In this document: piece by piece, positions 1 to 6,038 of the stretch
Position numbering within the stretch: position 1 is the first letter of the stretch
How the letters are laid out: every line of letters starts with the position of its first letter
Source of the DNA: an uncultured Blautia sp.
Lineage (GTDB): Bacteria; Bacillota; Clostridia; Lachnospirales; Lachnospiraceae
Direction: 5' to 3'
NCBI GenBank assembly: GCA_900765525.1
Contig: CAAFRY010000253.1
Location: forward strand, 1-13,126
DNA: 13,126 bases
The notes under the pieces: generated by a model
Told to the model about the DNA's origin: nothing
Seen by the model: the letters and a program-made list of their open reading frames with translations, nothing else
Databases searched by the model: none
Made by a program: the position numbers and the translations under genes

Positions 1-237
1 GCCTACAAATAATACAGGACTTTCTTCCTGATTCTCAGATTTCAGCCAAAGTATCATTGCCTCCCCGATTTCTGTTATTTCAGCTTTCTGAAACAATGCC
101 CCAAAAGTTTTCTTCAAAAAATCCTTATATTCGGAAATTTTATATTGATTTTTATAAGTAGGGGCACTTACTGTTGGAATTTTTATCATTTCTGATAAAT
201 AGTTTTCTATCCCGTAAAATTTTTCTCTATTTTCCAT
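1..237 (-). CDS. M20-family metallohydrolase (peptidase/deacylase), N-terminal fragment
   Basis: The gene starts at an ATG at 235-237 and runs off the left edge, so only 79 N-terminal residues are visible. They read like the start of M20/M25/M40 zinc hydrolases (ArgE, DapE, PM20D1-like): an opening helix, then IPTVSAP at about residues 20-26, a region ending in a short strand, and PVLFVG at the cut. In the family this strand leads directly into the metal-binding HxDVVP segment, which lies outside the window, so no catalytic residue can be checked. Such enzymes remove an acyl group or amino acid from an amide. The start follows GAGG by six bases, and that GAGG overlaps the stop codon of the upstream permease gene. 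The gap is 9 bp, so the gene is almost certainly translated as the last visible member of the transporter operon. Substrate unknown; family call fairly secure despite the truncation. Confidence 0.72.
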   Translation of the reverse strand, partial: MENREKFYGIENYLSEMIKIPTVSAPTYKNQYKISEYKDFLKKTFGALFQKAEITEIGEAMILWLKSENQEESPVLFVG

Positions 238-246
238 ATCTTTCCT

Positions 247-1071
247 CTATTCTTTCATTCCTGAAACCGCTATTCCGGCAACAAAATAACGTTGTGCAAA
301 GCAATATAACACAATAAGGGGCAGCATAGAAATAATGGCGCCAGCCATTGCCGGCCCTACCTCCCGGACGCCCTCTCCTACAAATAAAGCCAGTCCTGCA
401 GGCAGAGTTCGCATTTCTGTAGAATTAGTCATCATCAATGGATATAATAAATCATTCCAGTTGCTTGTCAGACAAAAGATAAAGAATGTAATAAAGGCAG
501 GTTTGCACAGAGGAAACATAATTTTCGCATAAATTCCAAACTCTCCTAATCCGTCAATTCTGGCTGCTTCTTCCAATTCTTTGGGCAGTCCGATGAAAAA
601 GGACTTCATGAAGAAAATTCCATATGCAGAAGCCATCCTCGGAATGATTAACCCCACATATGTATTCACAATGTGCAGTTCCGTTGCTTCTATAAAAAGC
701 GGAATCATAATAATCTGAAACGGAACCAGCATTGTAAGCAACACAATATTAAATAATGTATCACGTCCCTTAAAATTTAATCTTGCAAATCCATACCCTG
801 CAAGAGAGTCCAGCATAGCTGAACAAATGGATACAACACCTGCAAAAATAACTGTATTTTTAATATATGTGGCAAGTGGTATTCTGTCCCAAACAGCAAT
901 GTAATTTTCCAATGTAAATTCTTCCGGCCAAAAACTGGGTGGCCATTTAATAATATCTTTATTTACTTTAAAAGACGTCAGAACCAGCCATAGCATTGGA
1001 AATATTACTGCTGCTAATACTACTATACAAAGTATAGCCGAAAGAACTTTTCCAACTGTTATTTTTTTCAT
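247..1071 (-). CDS. Carbohydrate-type ABC transporter permease (MalG/AraQ-like, CUT1)
   Basis: This 274-residue membrane protein has the usual length and shape of the second permease of a CUT1 sugar importer. It has an N-terminal membrane segment (about residues 10-32), a periplasmic-type loop with the family pattern PxxFxPEEFTLENY (45-57), and further hydrophobic segments near 72-92, 105-128, 136-160, 190-210 and 243-262. The cytoplasmic EAA loop that contacts the ATPase is at about 165-187 (EELEEAARIDGLGEF). It would form a heterodimer with the permease encoded just upstream (12-bp gap). Its GAGGTG ribosome binding site overlaps that gene's TGA stop and lies eight bases before the ATG, which suggests coupled translation. 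The family is clear; the transported solute cannot be read from the sequence. Confidence 0.93.
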   Translation of the reverse strand: MKKITVGKVLSAILCIVVLAAVIFPMLWLVLTSFKVNKDIIKWPPSFWPEEFTLENYIAVWDRIPLATYIKNTVIFAGVVSICSAMLDSLAGYGFARLNFKGRDTLFNIVLLTMLVPFQIIMIPLFIEATELHIVNTYVGLIIPRMASAYGIFFMKSFFIGLPKELEEAARIDGLGEFGIYAKIMFPLCKPAFITFFIFCLTSNWNDLLYPLMMTNSTEMRTLPAGLALFVGEGVREVGPAMAGAIISMLPLIVLYCFAQRYFVAGIAVSGMKE

Positions 1072-1083
1072 ACCTTATTCACC

Positions 1084-2001
1084 TCAATATGTTTCGTTAA
1101 TCCGTTTTTCAATAACACCTTTAAAAATAAAGACAATAATTGCTATCATCACAAACAGTTCTACACTTAATGCAGAGGCATATCCCAGTTCATAGGAGGG
1201 CTGAAATCCTTTTTCATAAATATATAGAACGATTGTTTCTGTTTTAAACTGAGGTCCGCCACCTGTTGTTACATATACTACGTCAAAGACCTGAAATGCA
1301 CTGATAATGTTGGTTATTAATGTAAAGTTTATACTTGGAAGCAACAGAGGAAGCACGACTTTGAAAAACTGCTGCCGATTTGTTGCACCATCTATTTTAG
1401 CCGCTTCCCGATAGGTTTCAGGTATATCATTGATTCCGGCCACTAAAATAATCATAGTTTTTCCGAATTGTTTCCAAACTGCAATAAATATAATAATGGG
1501 AAGAGCCCAGTTTTCGTCTGAAAGAAGGGCTACTGTTTTTCCTCCGTTGAACCATGAAATAATATATGGAATATATCCAACAGTAGAATTTAAGATTAAA
1601 GAAAACATAATTCCGATTGCCGTAAAGGAGCATAATACAGGTATGTAATAAACACTCCGGCACATTTTGTTAAATCTGGTGCTTTTATATAACAAAAAGG
1701 CTAATAGCAGAGAAAATACCATTTGTATCGGAACAGAGAATACCGTAAACACCAGCGTATTTTTAAATGCATTCCAAACTCTGCTGTCTCCAAAAGAACG
1801 TATAAAATTTTCTATCCCTGTAAAATCCGGTGAAGCGAGAAAAATATCTAAATCCGTTAAACTGATAAAAAAAGAGCAAAATACAGGAATAATCGTGAAA
1901 GCCAGCAAAACTATCATTGCAGGCAGGATAAAAAAATATCCGGCCCTGTCTTTTCCCAAAAGGCTTTTGCGGAAATTTTTCTTTTTAGTCCTATTATCCA
2001 T
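1084..2001 (-). CDS. Carbohydrate-type ABC transporter permease (MalF/UgpA-like, CUT1)
   Basis: This is the first permease of the importer, 305 residues from the chosen ATG. The reading frame could also begin at a TTG two codons earlier (2005-2007), but AGGAG at 2008-2012 lies six bases before the ATG, which decides for the ATG. After a basic N-terminus (RTKKKNFRKS) come membrane segments near residues 22-46, 82-105, 118-138, 166-188, 220-240 and 280-295. The EAA loop is at about 195-218 (PETYREAAKIDGATNRQQF). The segment VVYVTTGGGP (241-250) is typical of MalF/UgpA-type subunits. It pairs with the downstream permease and with the lipoprotein binding protein encoded upstream. No ATPase gene is nearby, so a shared MsmX-like ATPase is the likely partner (inference from the family). 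Confidence 0.93.
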   Translation of the reverse strand: MDNRTKKKNFRKSLLGKDRAGYFFILPAMIVLLAFTIIPVFCSFFISLTDLDIFLASPDFTGIENFIRSFGDSRVWNAFKNTLVFTVFSVPIQMVFSLLLAFLLYKSTRFNKMCRSVYYIPVLCSFTAIGIMFSLILNSTVGYIPYIISWFNGGKTVALLSDENWALPIIIFIAVWKQFGKTMIILVAGINDIPETYREAAKIDGATNRQQFFKVVLPLLLPSINFTLITNIISAFQVFDVVYVTTGGGPQFKTETIVLYIYEKGFQPSYELGYASALSVELFVMIAIIVFIFKGVIEKRINETY

Positions 2002-2007
2002 TTGCAA

Positions 2008-2012
2008 CTCCT
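2008..2012 (-). promoter_or_regulatory. Ribosome binding site that fixes the MalF-like permease start
   Basis: AGGAG on the minus strand, within GAGAGGAG (2008-2015), lies six bases before the ATG at 1999-2001. The in-frame TTG at 2005-2007 is too close to it to be the start. Confidence 0.75.
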
Positions 2013-2025
2013 CTCTTTATACAAA

Positions 2026-2100
2026 GGGACTGTCGCATTAGTCCTGAATCCATGATGGCCACATAAATATCTCTGTTTGCAGACTAATTTCAACAGCCCC
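2026..2100. repeat. MITE-like element or insertion-sequence remnant with imperfect terminal inverted repeats
   Basis: The left end reads GGGACTGTCGCATTAGTC (2026-2043). The right end, read on the minus strand, is GGGGCTGTTGAAATTAGTC (2100-2082). The two agree at most positions when one gap is allowed. Ends starting GGGNCTGT are common among insertion-sequence termini (general knowledge, not a specific match). The interior of about 38 bp has no coding potential, so this would be a very short non-autonomous element or the joined ends of a deleted one. I see no convincing target-site duplication at the flanks. It sits in the 153-bp gap between the binding-protein and permease genes. In the transcript its left end can also fold as GGACT/AGTCC just upstream of the permease ribosome binding site. 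Confidence 0.45.
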
Positions 2101-2111
2101 CTATCCATTAC

Positions 2112-2126
2112 AATAAACGCTTTCCA
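2112..2126 (-). promoter_or_regulatory. Possible catabolite-response element (cre)
   Basis: The minus strand reads TGGAAAGCGTTTATT, close to the Gram-positive CcpA operator WTGAAARCGYTTTWW with about two mismatches, and with the central AAAGCGTTT intact. It lies between the binding-protein stop and the first permease gene, not ahead of the operon, so CcpA bound here would act as a roadblock. A chance match in AT-rich DNA is quite possible. Confidence 0.3.
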
Positions 2127-2154
2127 AAAACAACGCTATTGTTCAATCCTCTTT

Positions 2155-3438
2155 TTAGTTATATTGTTTTAGAAGCTCTTCTACGGCACTATCATACTTT
2201 TTCAAAGTTTCCTCTACATCTGCTCCTGCGTCAATCTCCTCTACTGCAGGTGTAACTGCATCATTAAGAGCCTGGCTGCTGCCCGTTTTTTTCATATTGA
2301 TTTTTGCATAATCAAGAGGAATGGATAATGTTTGTGTGAGCTCATCATTTGCAATATCCGGGTCCTCCAGAACGGAATATAAATATGGAGGAGTTCCGCA
2401 TTCCTGTGTCCATTTTTTGCAAACTTCTTGTGTATTCCAATACTTGATAAAATCATAAATAGCATCGTATTTGCTCTTATCTGTACTCTTGGGAATAGAA
2501 AAGCCCACTCCAACAGATACTGCTGACGGTTCTCCGCCTTTTTCTGCCGGAGGTACTGGAGCTACGCCAAAATTTATCTCGTTTTCCCTAAGCCCGTTGA
2601 TAATCCAAGGTCCATTGATAAACATCGCTGCCTGTCCGCTGATGTAAGTATTATCATCTGAATCCGAAGGAGATACCCCATTGCTATATAAATCCTGCAT
2701 CCACTGGAAAGCTTTTATATTTTCTGTTGAGGATAAAGTAGATTCAGTTTCTTCTTCATTTACAATTCCACCGCCAAAATTCCACATTGCATATACTGGG
2801 ACTAATTGGTCTTTAGGCGCCATTAAGAATCCATACTGGTTCTTAGAGGGGTCTGTAAGTTTCTTTGCATATTCCGCAATTTCTTCAAATGAAGAAGGCG
2901 GTGTATCCGGGTCAAGACCTGCCGCTTCAAATAAGTCTTTATCCCAATATAAATAGTGTGAAATTACCTGCATAGGAATACCCAGTTGTACTCCATCATA
3001 TTGCAGCATTTCCAAAACATTTTCTTTAAAGTCTGCTTTATTTACACCTTCATAATCCCAGAATCCGCTCATATCTACAAAGCTTTCTGCTTCTAAATAT
3101 GGGGGCATATATCCATTACTGATTAATACAAAGTCCGGTGCATTTCCTGCTGCTATTGCAGGAGGTAATTTTTCATTAAAATTATCCCATGGCATAATAT
3201 CCATTTTAATAGTGACATTTTTATCATTAGTTTCGTTATATTCATTAACAATATCTGTTAAAACATCACCATCCGTACTAGTGAATCCATTCCAGAAAGT
3301 CAGTGTAATCCCATCTGAGCTGTCTTTTCCTCCGTCTTCCTTTCCGCTGTTATTCCCCTGCCCGCCGCAGGCCGCCATCCCCAGCGTTATGGTTACAGCC
3401 ATGCCTAATGCTGTAACTTTTTTCCATCTGTTTTTCAT
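2155..3438 (-). CDS. Extracellular solute-binding lipoprotein, family 1 (CUT1 importer)
   Basis: This is the ligand-capture subunit of the importer, anchored outside the membrane. From the chosen ATG it has 427 residues, the usual length. It opens with a signal peptide (MKNRWKK, then a hydrophobic stretch) and a lipobox LGMAAC with the lipidated Cys at 24. A Gly/Ser/Asp-rich linker follows, then a typical SBP_bac_1 fold: strand LTFWNGFT near residue 45, the PPAIAAGNAPDFVLIS segment near 90-105, MFINGPW in the second lobe, and GVGFSIPKSTDK near 310. The open frame extends 22 codons further upstream (to 3504) into the preceding gene, but that extension would spoil the signal peptide. AGGAGG at 3448-3453 is nine bases before the ATG at 3436-3438. 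The preceding gene ends 20 bp upstream. The ligand is unknown; the family usually binds oligosaccharides, though the neighbours here suggest it may be something else. Confidence 0.93.
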   Translation of the reverse strand: MKNRWKKVTALGMAVTITLGMAACGGQGNNSGKEDGGKDSSDGITLTFWNGFTSTDGDVLTDIVNEYNETNDKNVTIKMDIMPWDNFNEKLPPAIAAGNAPDFVLISNGYMPPYLEAESFVDMSGFWDYEGVNKADFKENVLEMLQYDGVQLGIPMQVISHYLYWDKDLFEAAGLDPDTPPSSFEEIAEYAKKLTDPSKNQYGFLMAPKDQLVPVYAMWNFGGGIVNEEETESTLSSTENIKAFQWMQDLYSNGVSPSDSDDNTYISGQAAMFINGPWIINGLRENEINFGVAPVPPAEKGGEPSAVSVGVGFSIPKSTDKSKYDAIYDFIKYWNTQEVCKKWTQECGTPPYLYSVLEDPDIANDELTQTLSIPLDYAKINMKKTGSSQALNDAVTPAVEEIDAGADVEETLKKYDSAVEELLKQYN

Positions 3439-3447
3439 ACCTTTCTT

Positions 3448-3453
3448 CCTCCT
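3448..3453 (-). promoter_or_regulatory. Ribosome binding site that fixes the solute-binding protein start
   Basis: A perfect AGGAGG on the minus strand, nine bases before the ATG at 3436-3438. It supports the start that gives a proper lipoprotein signal peptide and not the longer frame from 3504. Confidence 0.8.
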
Positions 3454-3458
3454 ATTTC

Positions 3459-4439
3459 TTATATAGTTCTTGCAGCTTCTACAATCCATCGGATTCTCTC
3501 CCAATGGATTCTGGAGTCAATCGTACAATCACCTCCCAGCATTAGCCCCAGCTTTCCATGGTCTAAAATCAGATTTTTTGTATACTCCTGCAATTCCTCT
3601 TTGGAACCGGTGTAAATAATTCCCTGCTGTGTATGCTCGTCCCAATGGGTTTCAAAACCACCCAGAGAGGTTTTTCCCTGGAAATAGAAACGTCCTTCCT
3701 CCAAACTCATGCCTTCCACATAAACCGCCCAGTTAATCACTTTTGCCGGATAATCTTTCCAAACTTCCAGCTGATTTCTGTTGCCGGCCCAGCCGCACAT
3801 ATGAATAATGTTATTGTCGGAAAAACGATTGGCATGTTCAATTACATATAAGTCGCTGGGTGTAATAATCTTCCTGTACTCTTCCGGGGTAAACCTGTCG
3901 TATTCCCCTCCCTGTACGCAATAATAAATACCGTCGCAGCCTGCTTCTGTAATCAGCAGTTCTGCTAAAAGAGCGTTTGTCTGTGCAATCACGTCCAGTG
4001 CATACATCACAGAATTTTTATCTTCCCGAATCTGCTCCATAATCTCCTGGTCGGACATTCCTACTGCCTCTGCTCCAAATCGTATAGAAGAGAACGGAGC
4101 AAACACATTGTAAAATACACATCTTTCTTTTCCTATTTCCTCTACAATCTTTTTGGCTCTTTCTACCTGCTCTGCAATGAAAGGATGATTTCTGTCCAAA
4201 GGTTTCAGTTGTCTCCAGTCCTCTGGCTTTTTCATTGCTCCCGGCAAAGGATATGGAAAATAATTGTCGCACATGACCTTCACAAAATCCAAATCTGTTT
4301 CCCTGTAATATTTCAGATGAGCTTGTACACAGCTCTCACCCACTGCTTCCTCCCCGGAGAAATGAAACCAAAATCCTACCGGAACATGGTCCACCTCTTT
4401 CTGATTCATTGCGTTTAACACTCTGGTTCTCTTGTCCAT
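3459..4439 (-). CDS. UroD-superfamily protein with MtaA/CmuA-type zinc motif (putative methyltransferase)
   Basis: This 326-residue protein belongs to the uroporphyrinogen decarboxylase superfamily. It opens with the family-typical RTRVLNAMNQKEVDHVPVGFW and follows a TIM-barrel pattern. True heme-pathway UroD is unlikely: I do not see its usual N-terminal motifs, and no heme genes are nearby. Instead there is His213-x-Cys215 (IIHMCG) and, 90 residues later, Cys305 (LGGDC). This is the HxC...C zinc-ligand arrangement known from methylcobamide:thiol methyltransferases (MtaA, MtbA, CmuA), where zinc activates the accepting thiol. The product would be cytoplasmic. The gene lies 44 bp after the CyuA-like gene and 20 bp before the lipoprotein gene, with GGAGG five bases before the ATG. 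No corrinoid protein is encoded nearby, so the methyl donor, and whether it transfers methyl groups at all, is open. Confidence 0.82.
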   Translation of the reverse strand: MDKRTRVLNAMNQKEVDHVPVGFWFHFSGEEAVGESCVQAHLKYYRETDLDFVKVMCDNYFPYPLPGAMKKPEDWRQLKPLDRNHPFIAEQVERAKKIVEEIGKERCVFYNVFAPFSSIRFGAEAVGMSDQEIMEQIREDKNSVMYALDVIAQTNALLAELLITEAGCDGIYYCVQGGEYDRFTPEEYRKIITPSDLYVIEHANRFSDNNIIHMCGWAGNRNQLEVWKDYPAKVINWAVYVEGMSLEEGRFYFQGKTSLGGFETHWDEHTQQGIIYTGSKEELQEYTKNLILDHGKLGLMLGGDCTIDSRIHWERIRWIVEAARTI

Positions 4440-4483
4440 TCTTTCCTCCGTTCTGCTGTATCTTCACAGCCTTTTACTTTCCT

Positions 4484-5758
4484 TTATTTGCAGACCATCA
4501 TGTTTAAAATGACTTTATCTGTATTACACATCCCTTTGTTTCCTAATTCCCCAAGATTCTGAATTGCCGTTTCTACATTATCGGATACAATTCCATCTAA
4601 ATCACCGGCACTGCTATTTCGAAGAGCCAGCTGGGCGCATTGAAATGCGCTGGAAACTACTGTTGCAACCTTCAGGGCACAACCGCTTTTAGCTCCGTCG
4701 CATATGATTCCAGATACATCAGCAATCATATTTTTTATTCCGCTGTTAATCTGTTCCAGGGTACCGCCCTGCATATATATCAAAGCGCTGCAGACTCCGA
4801 TGGAGGAGCCCATACCGCAGCCGCACAAAGGAGACAATTTTCCGATATATTCTTTTACATGGGCCGTTACCAGACAGCTTAAAGCCAAAGCTTTATACAG
4901 CATTTCTTTGGAATATTTTTTTTTATTGGCAACGGCTATCACCGGGACTGTGGCGGTAATTCCCTGGTTGCCGCTTCCACATACAGTCATAACCGGAAGT
5001 CGGCATCCCGCCATTCTTGCATCTGCTGCAGCTGCCGTACAGGCCGAAGCATACTCTCTGTCTGTCAGATTTTCCGGCCGCTCTGCCACTGCGCACTCAT
5101 ATATGCTTTTCCCTACACCCAATCCGTATTTTCCGGAAATACCCTCCTGAGCGATTTTCCAGTTCAAGTCTATGGTATCGTTCAGGAAATCTAACTCCCC
5201 GGCATCTATATTCTGTATGAAATCATAAATTTCTTTAACACTGACGGAGTCTCTTTCTGACTTGCTGTCTGCAATATCTTGGCAGTCACTTTTTTCATAA
5301 ATGGTAATCCGGCCATGCTGTATCATGGTAATATTCGTATGGCTGTCTTCAATCACTACCTTTGCAGAGTCCTCCGGCACTTCCGCCAGGACTTCGATAT
5401 ACAATTTCTTTTCCGTCTCCTTGATGGCAACTTCAATATGTCTTTTTACATATTTTTTCGCCGCTTCTATGTCCTGGTCTGTAATATTTTTCAGCACTTC
5501 CAGAATTTCGTCGCTGTCACCGCCGATAACACCTAAAGCCGCAGCAATTTCCAGTCCTACCATATTTGTTCCGGGAATTCCTACTCCCATAGCATTCTTT
5601 AAAATATTGCTGCTTACTTTAATGGTAACCTTATCCGGAATCTTTCCTAAAACAGCCCGTGCTTTCGCTGATGCGTAAGCAATAGCCATAGGCTCTGTAC
5701 ATCCCAGGGCAGGCATAATCTCTTCTTTCAGAATTTCTATAAATGCTTCTCCTTTCAT
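4484..5758 (-). CDS. L-cysteine desulfidase / serine dehydratase-alpha family protein (CyuA/YhaM, UPF0597-like)
   Basis: This 424-residue protein is the full length of the CyuA family. Characterised members use a [4Fe-4S] cluster to eliminate H2S from L-cysteine, giving pyruvate and ammonia; related proteins are annotated as iron-sulfur serine dehydratase alpha chains. Visible family marks are PALGCTEP with Cys20 near the N-terminus, NMVGLEIAAALG (65-76), VCGSGNQG (259-266), LCGCGMGSS (311-319) and ICDGAKSGC (352-360). By analogy with the archaeal enzyme, Cys20 would be the substrate-side cysteine, and Cys353, Cys360 and one of Cys312/Cys314 would hold the cluster (inferred alignment). AGGAGA lies just before the ATG. 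It is the first gene of the leftward operon and faces the divergent control region. Beta-elimination from another amino acid, such as serine or an S-substituted cysteine, is equally possible. Confidence 0.87.
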   Translation of the reverse strand: MKGEAFIEILKEEIMPALGCTEPMAIAYASAKARAVLGKIPDKVTIKVSSNILKNAMGVGIPGTNMVGLEIAAALGVIGGDSDEILEVLKNITDQDIEAAKKYVKRHIEVAIKETEKKLYIEVLAEVPEDSAKVVIEDSHTNITMIQHGRITIYEKSDCQDIADSKSERDSVSVKEIYDFIQNIDAGELDFLNDTIDLNWKIAQEGISGKYGLGVGKSIYECAVAERPENLTDREYASACTAAAADARMAGCRLPVMTVCGSGNQGITATVPVIAVANKKKYSKEMLYKALALSCLVTAHVKEYIGKLSPLCGCGMGSSIGVCSALIYMQGGTLEQINSGIKNMIADVSGIICDGAKSGCALKVATVVSSAFQCAQLALRNSSAGDLDGIVSDNVETAIQNLGELGNKGMCNTDKVILNMMVCK

Positions 5759-5797
5759 TTTATCTCCTTATCTGTTTTTTAGTATTATCTCTGATAT

Positions 5798-5823
5798 GAT
5801 TAGTAATCTTGTTAAAGTAACAA
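5798..5823. promoter_or_regulatory. Two adjacent palindromes, possible operator for the leftward operon
   Basis: TTGTTA-AAG-TAACAA (5809-5823) is a perfect inverted repeat with 6-bp arms. Directly next to it lies GATTA-G-TAATC (5798-5808) with 5-bp arms. They cover the -10 and expected start region of the candidate leftward promoter, a position where a repressor could act. No regulator gene is in the window, so the binding protein is unknown. AT-rich DNA yields short palindromes by chance. Confidence 0.35.
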
Positions 5824-5847
5824 TATCACATTTCAGATAAATTGCAA
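5820..5847 (-). promoter_or_regulatory. Candidate sigma-A promoter of the leftward operon
   Basis: The minus strand has TTGCAA (5842-5847), a 16-bp spacer and TATTGT (5820-5825), preceded by TG in the extended -10 position. Transcription would start near 5812, about 55 bp before the ATG of the CyuA-like gene. The match is moderate and other pairings in this AT-rich stretch cannot be excluded. Confidence 0.4.
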
Positions 5848-5972
5848 GATATTTTTGGGGTTTTTCCCTATTTTTGTAGTTTTATACAACTTTACTTTTT
5901 CTATTTTGTACAATATTGCCACATACATCTGGAGAAAATTCAGAAAGTTGTTCCCCCATAAGAGAAAATATA

Positions 5973-6001
5973 TTGACAAGATATTTCTCTGTCTCTACTA
6001 T
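5973..6001 (+). promoter_or_regulatory. Sigma-A promoter of the GH51 gene
   Basis: A perfect -35 box TTGACA (5973-5978), a 17-bp spacer and a -10 box TACTAT (5996-6001) point at the arabinofuranosidase gene. The leader would be about 30 nt, ending in GGAGGT (6025-6030) eight bases before the ATG at 6039. Upstream, TTGTACAA (5906-5913) and an ACAACTTT/AAAGTTGT inverted pair (5886-5893 and 5944-5951) are possible regulator sites. Confidence 0.8.
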
Positions 6002-6038
6002 GAATGCATAAATATATGAAAAATGGAGGTACTATAAA

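Noticed and set aside
2026..2043. GGACT/AGTCC hairpin as an intrinsic terminator before the permease genes
   Set aside because: The 5-bp stem is weak and is not followed by a T tract in the transcribed direction.
1914..2108. Minus-strand 64-codon open frame over the gap between the binding-protein and permease genes
   Set aside because: It is out of frame with the permease, overlaps the permease's N-terminus and crosses the MITE-like element. It has no recognisable domain and no good ribosome binding site.
3459..4439. Assignment as heme-pathway uroporphyrinogen decarboxylase (hemE)
   Set aside because: The zinc HxC...C motif and the catabolic context fit the methyltransferase branch, and no heme gene is nearby.
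4704..5150. 148-codon plus-strand frame opposite the CyuA-like gene
   Set aside because: It is the antisense shadow of a well-supported gene; its translation has no domain and it lacks a ribosome binding site.
5855..5878. GGGG-TTTTT-CCC stretch flanked by T runs as a terminator in the divergent region
   Set aside because: The stem is only three or four pairs, and no gene ends there.
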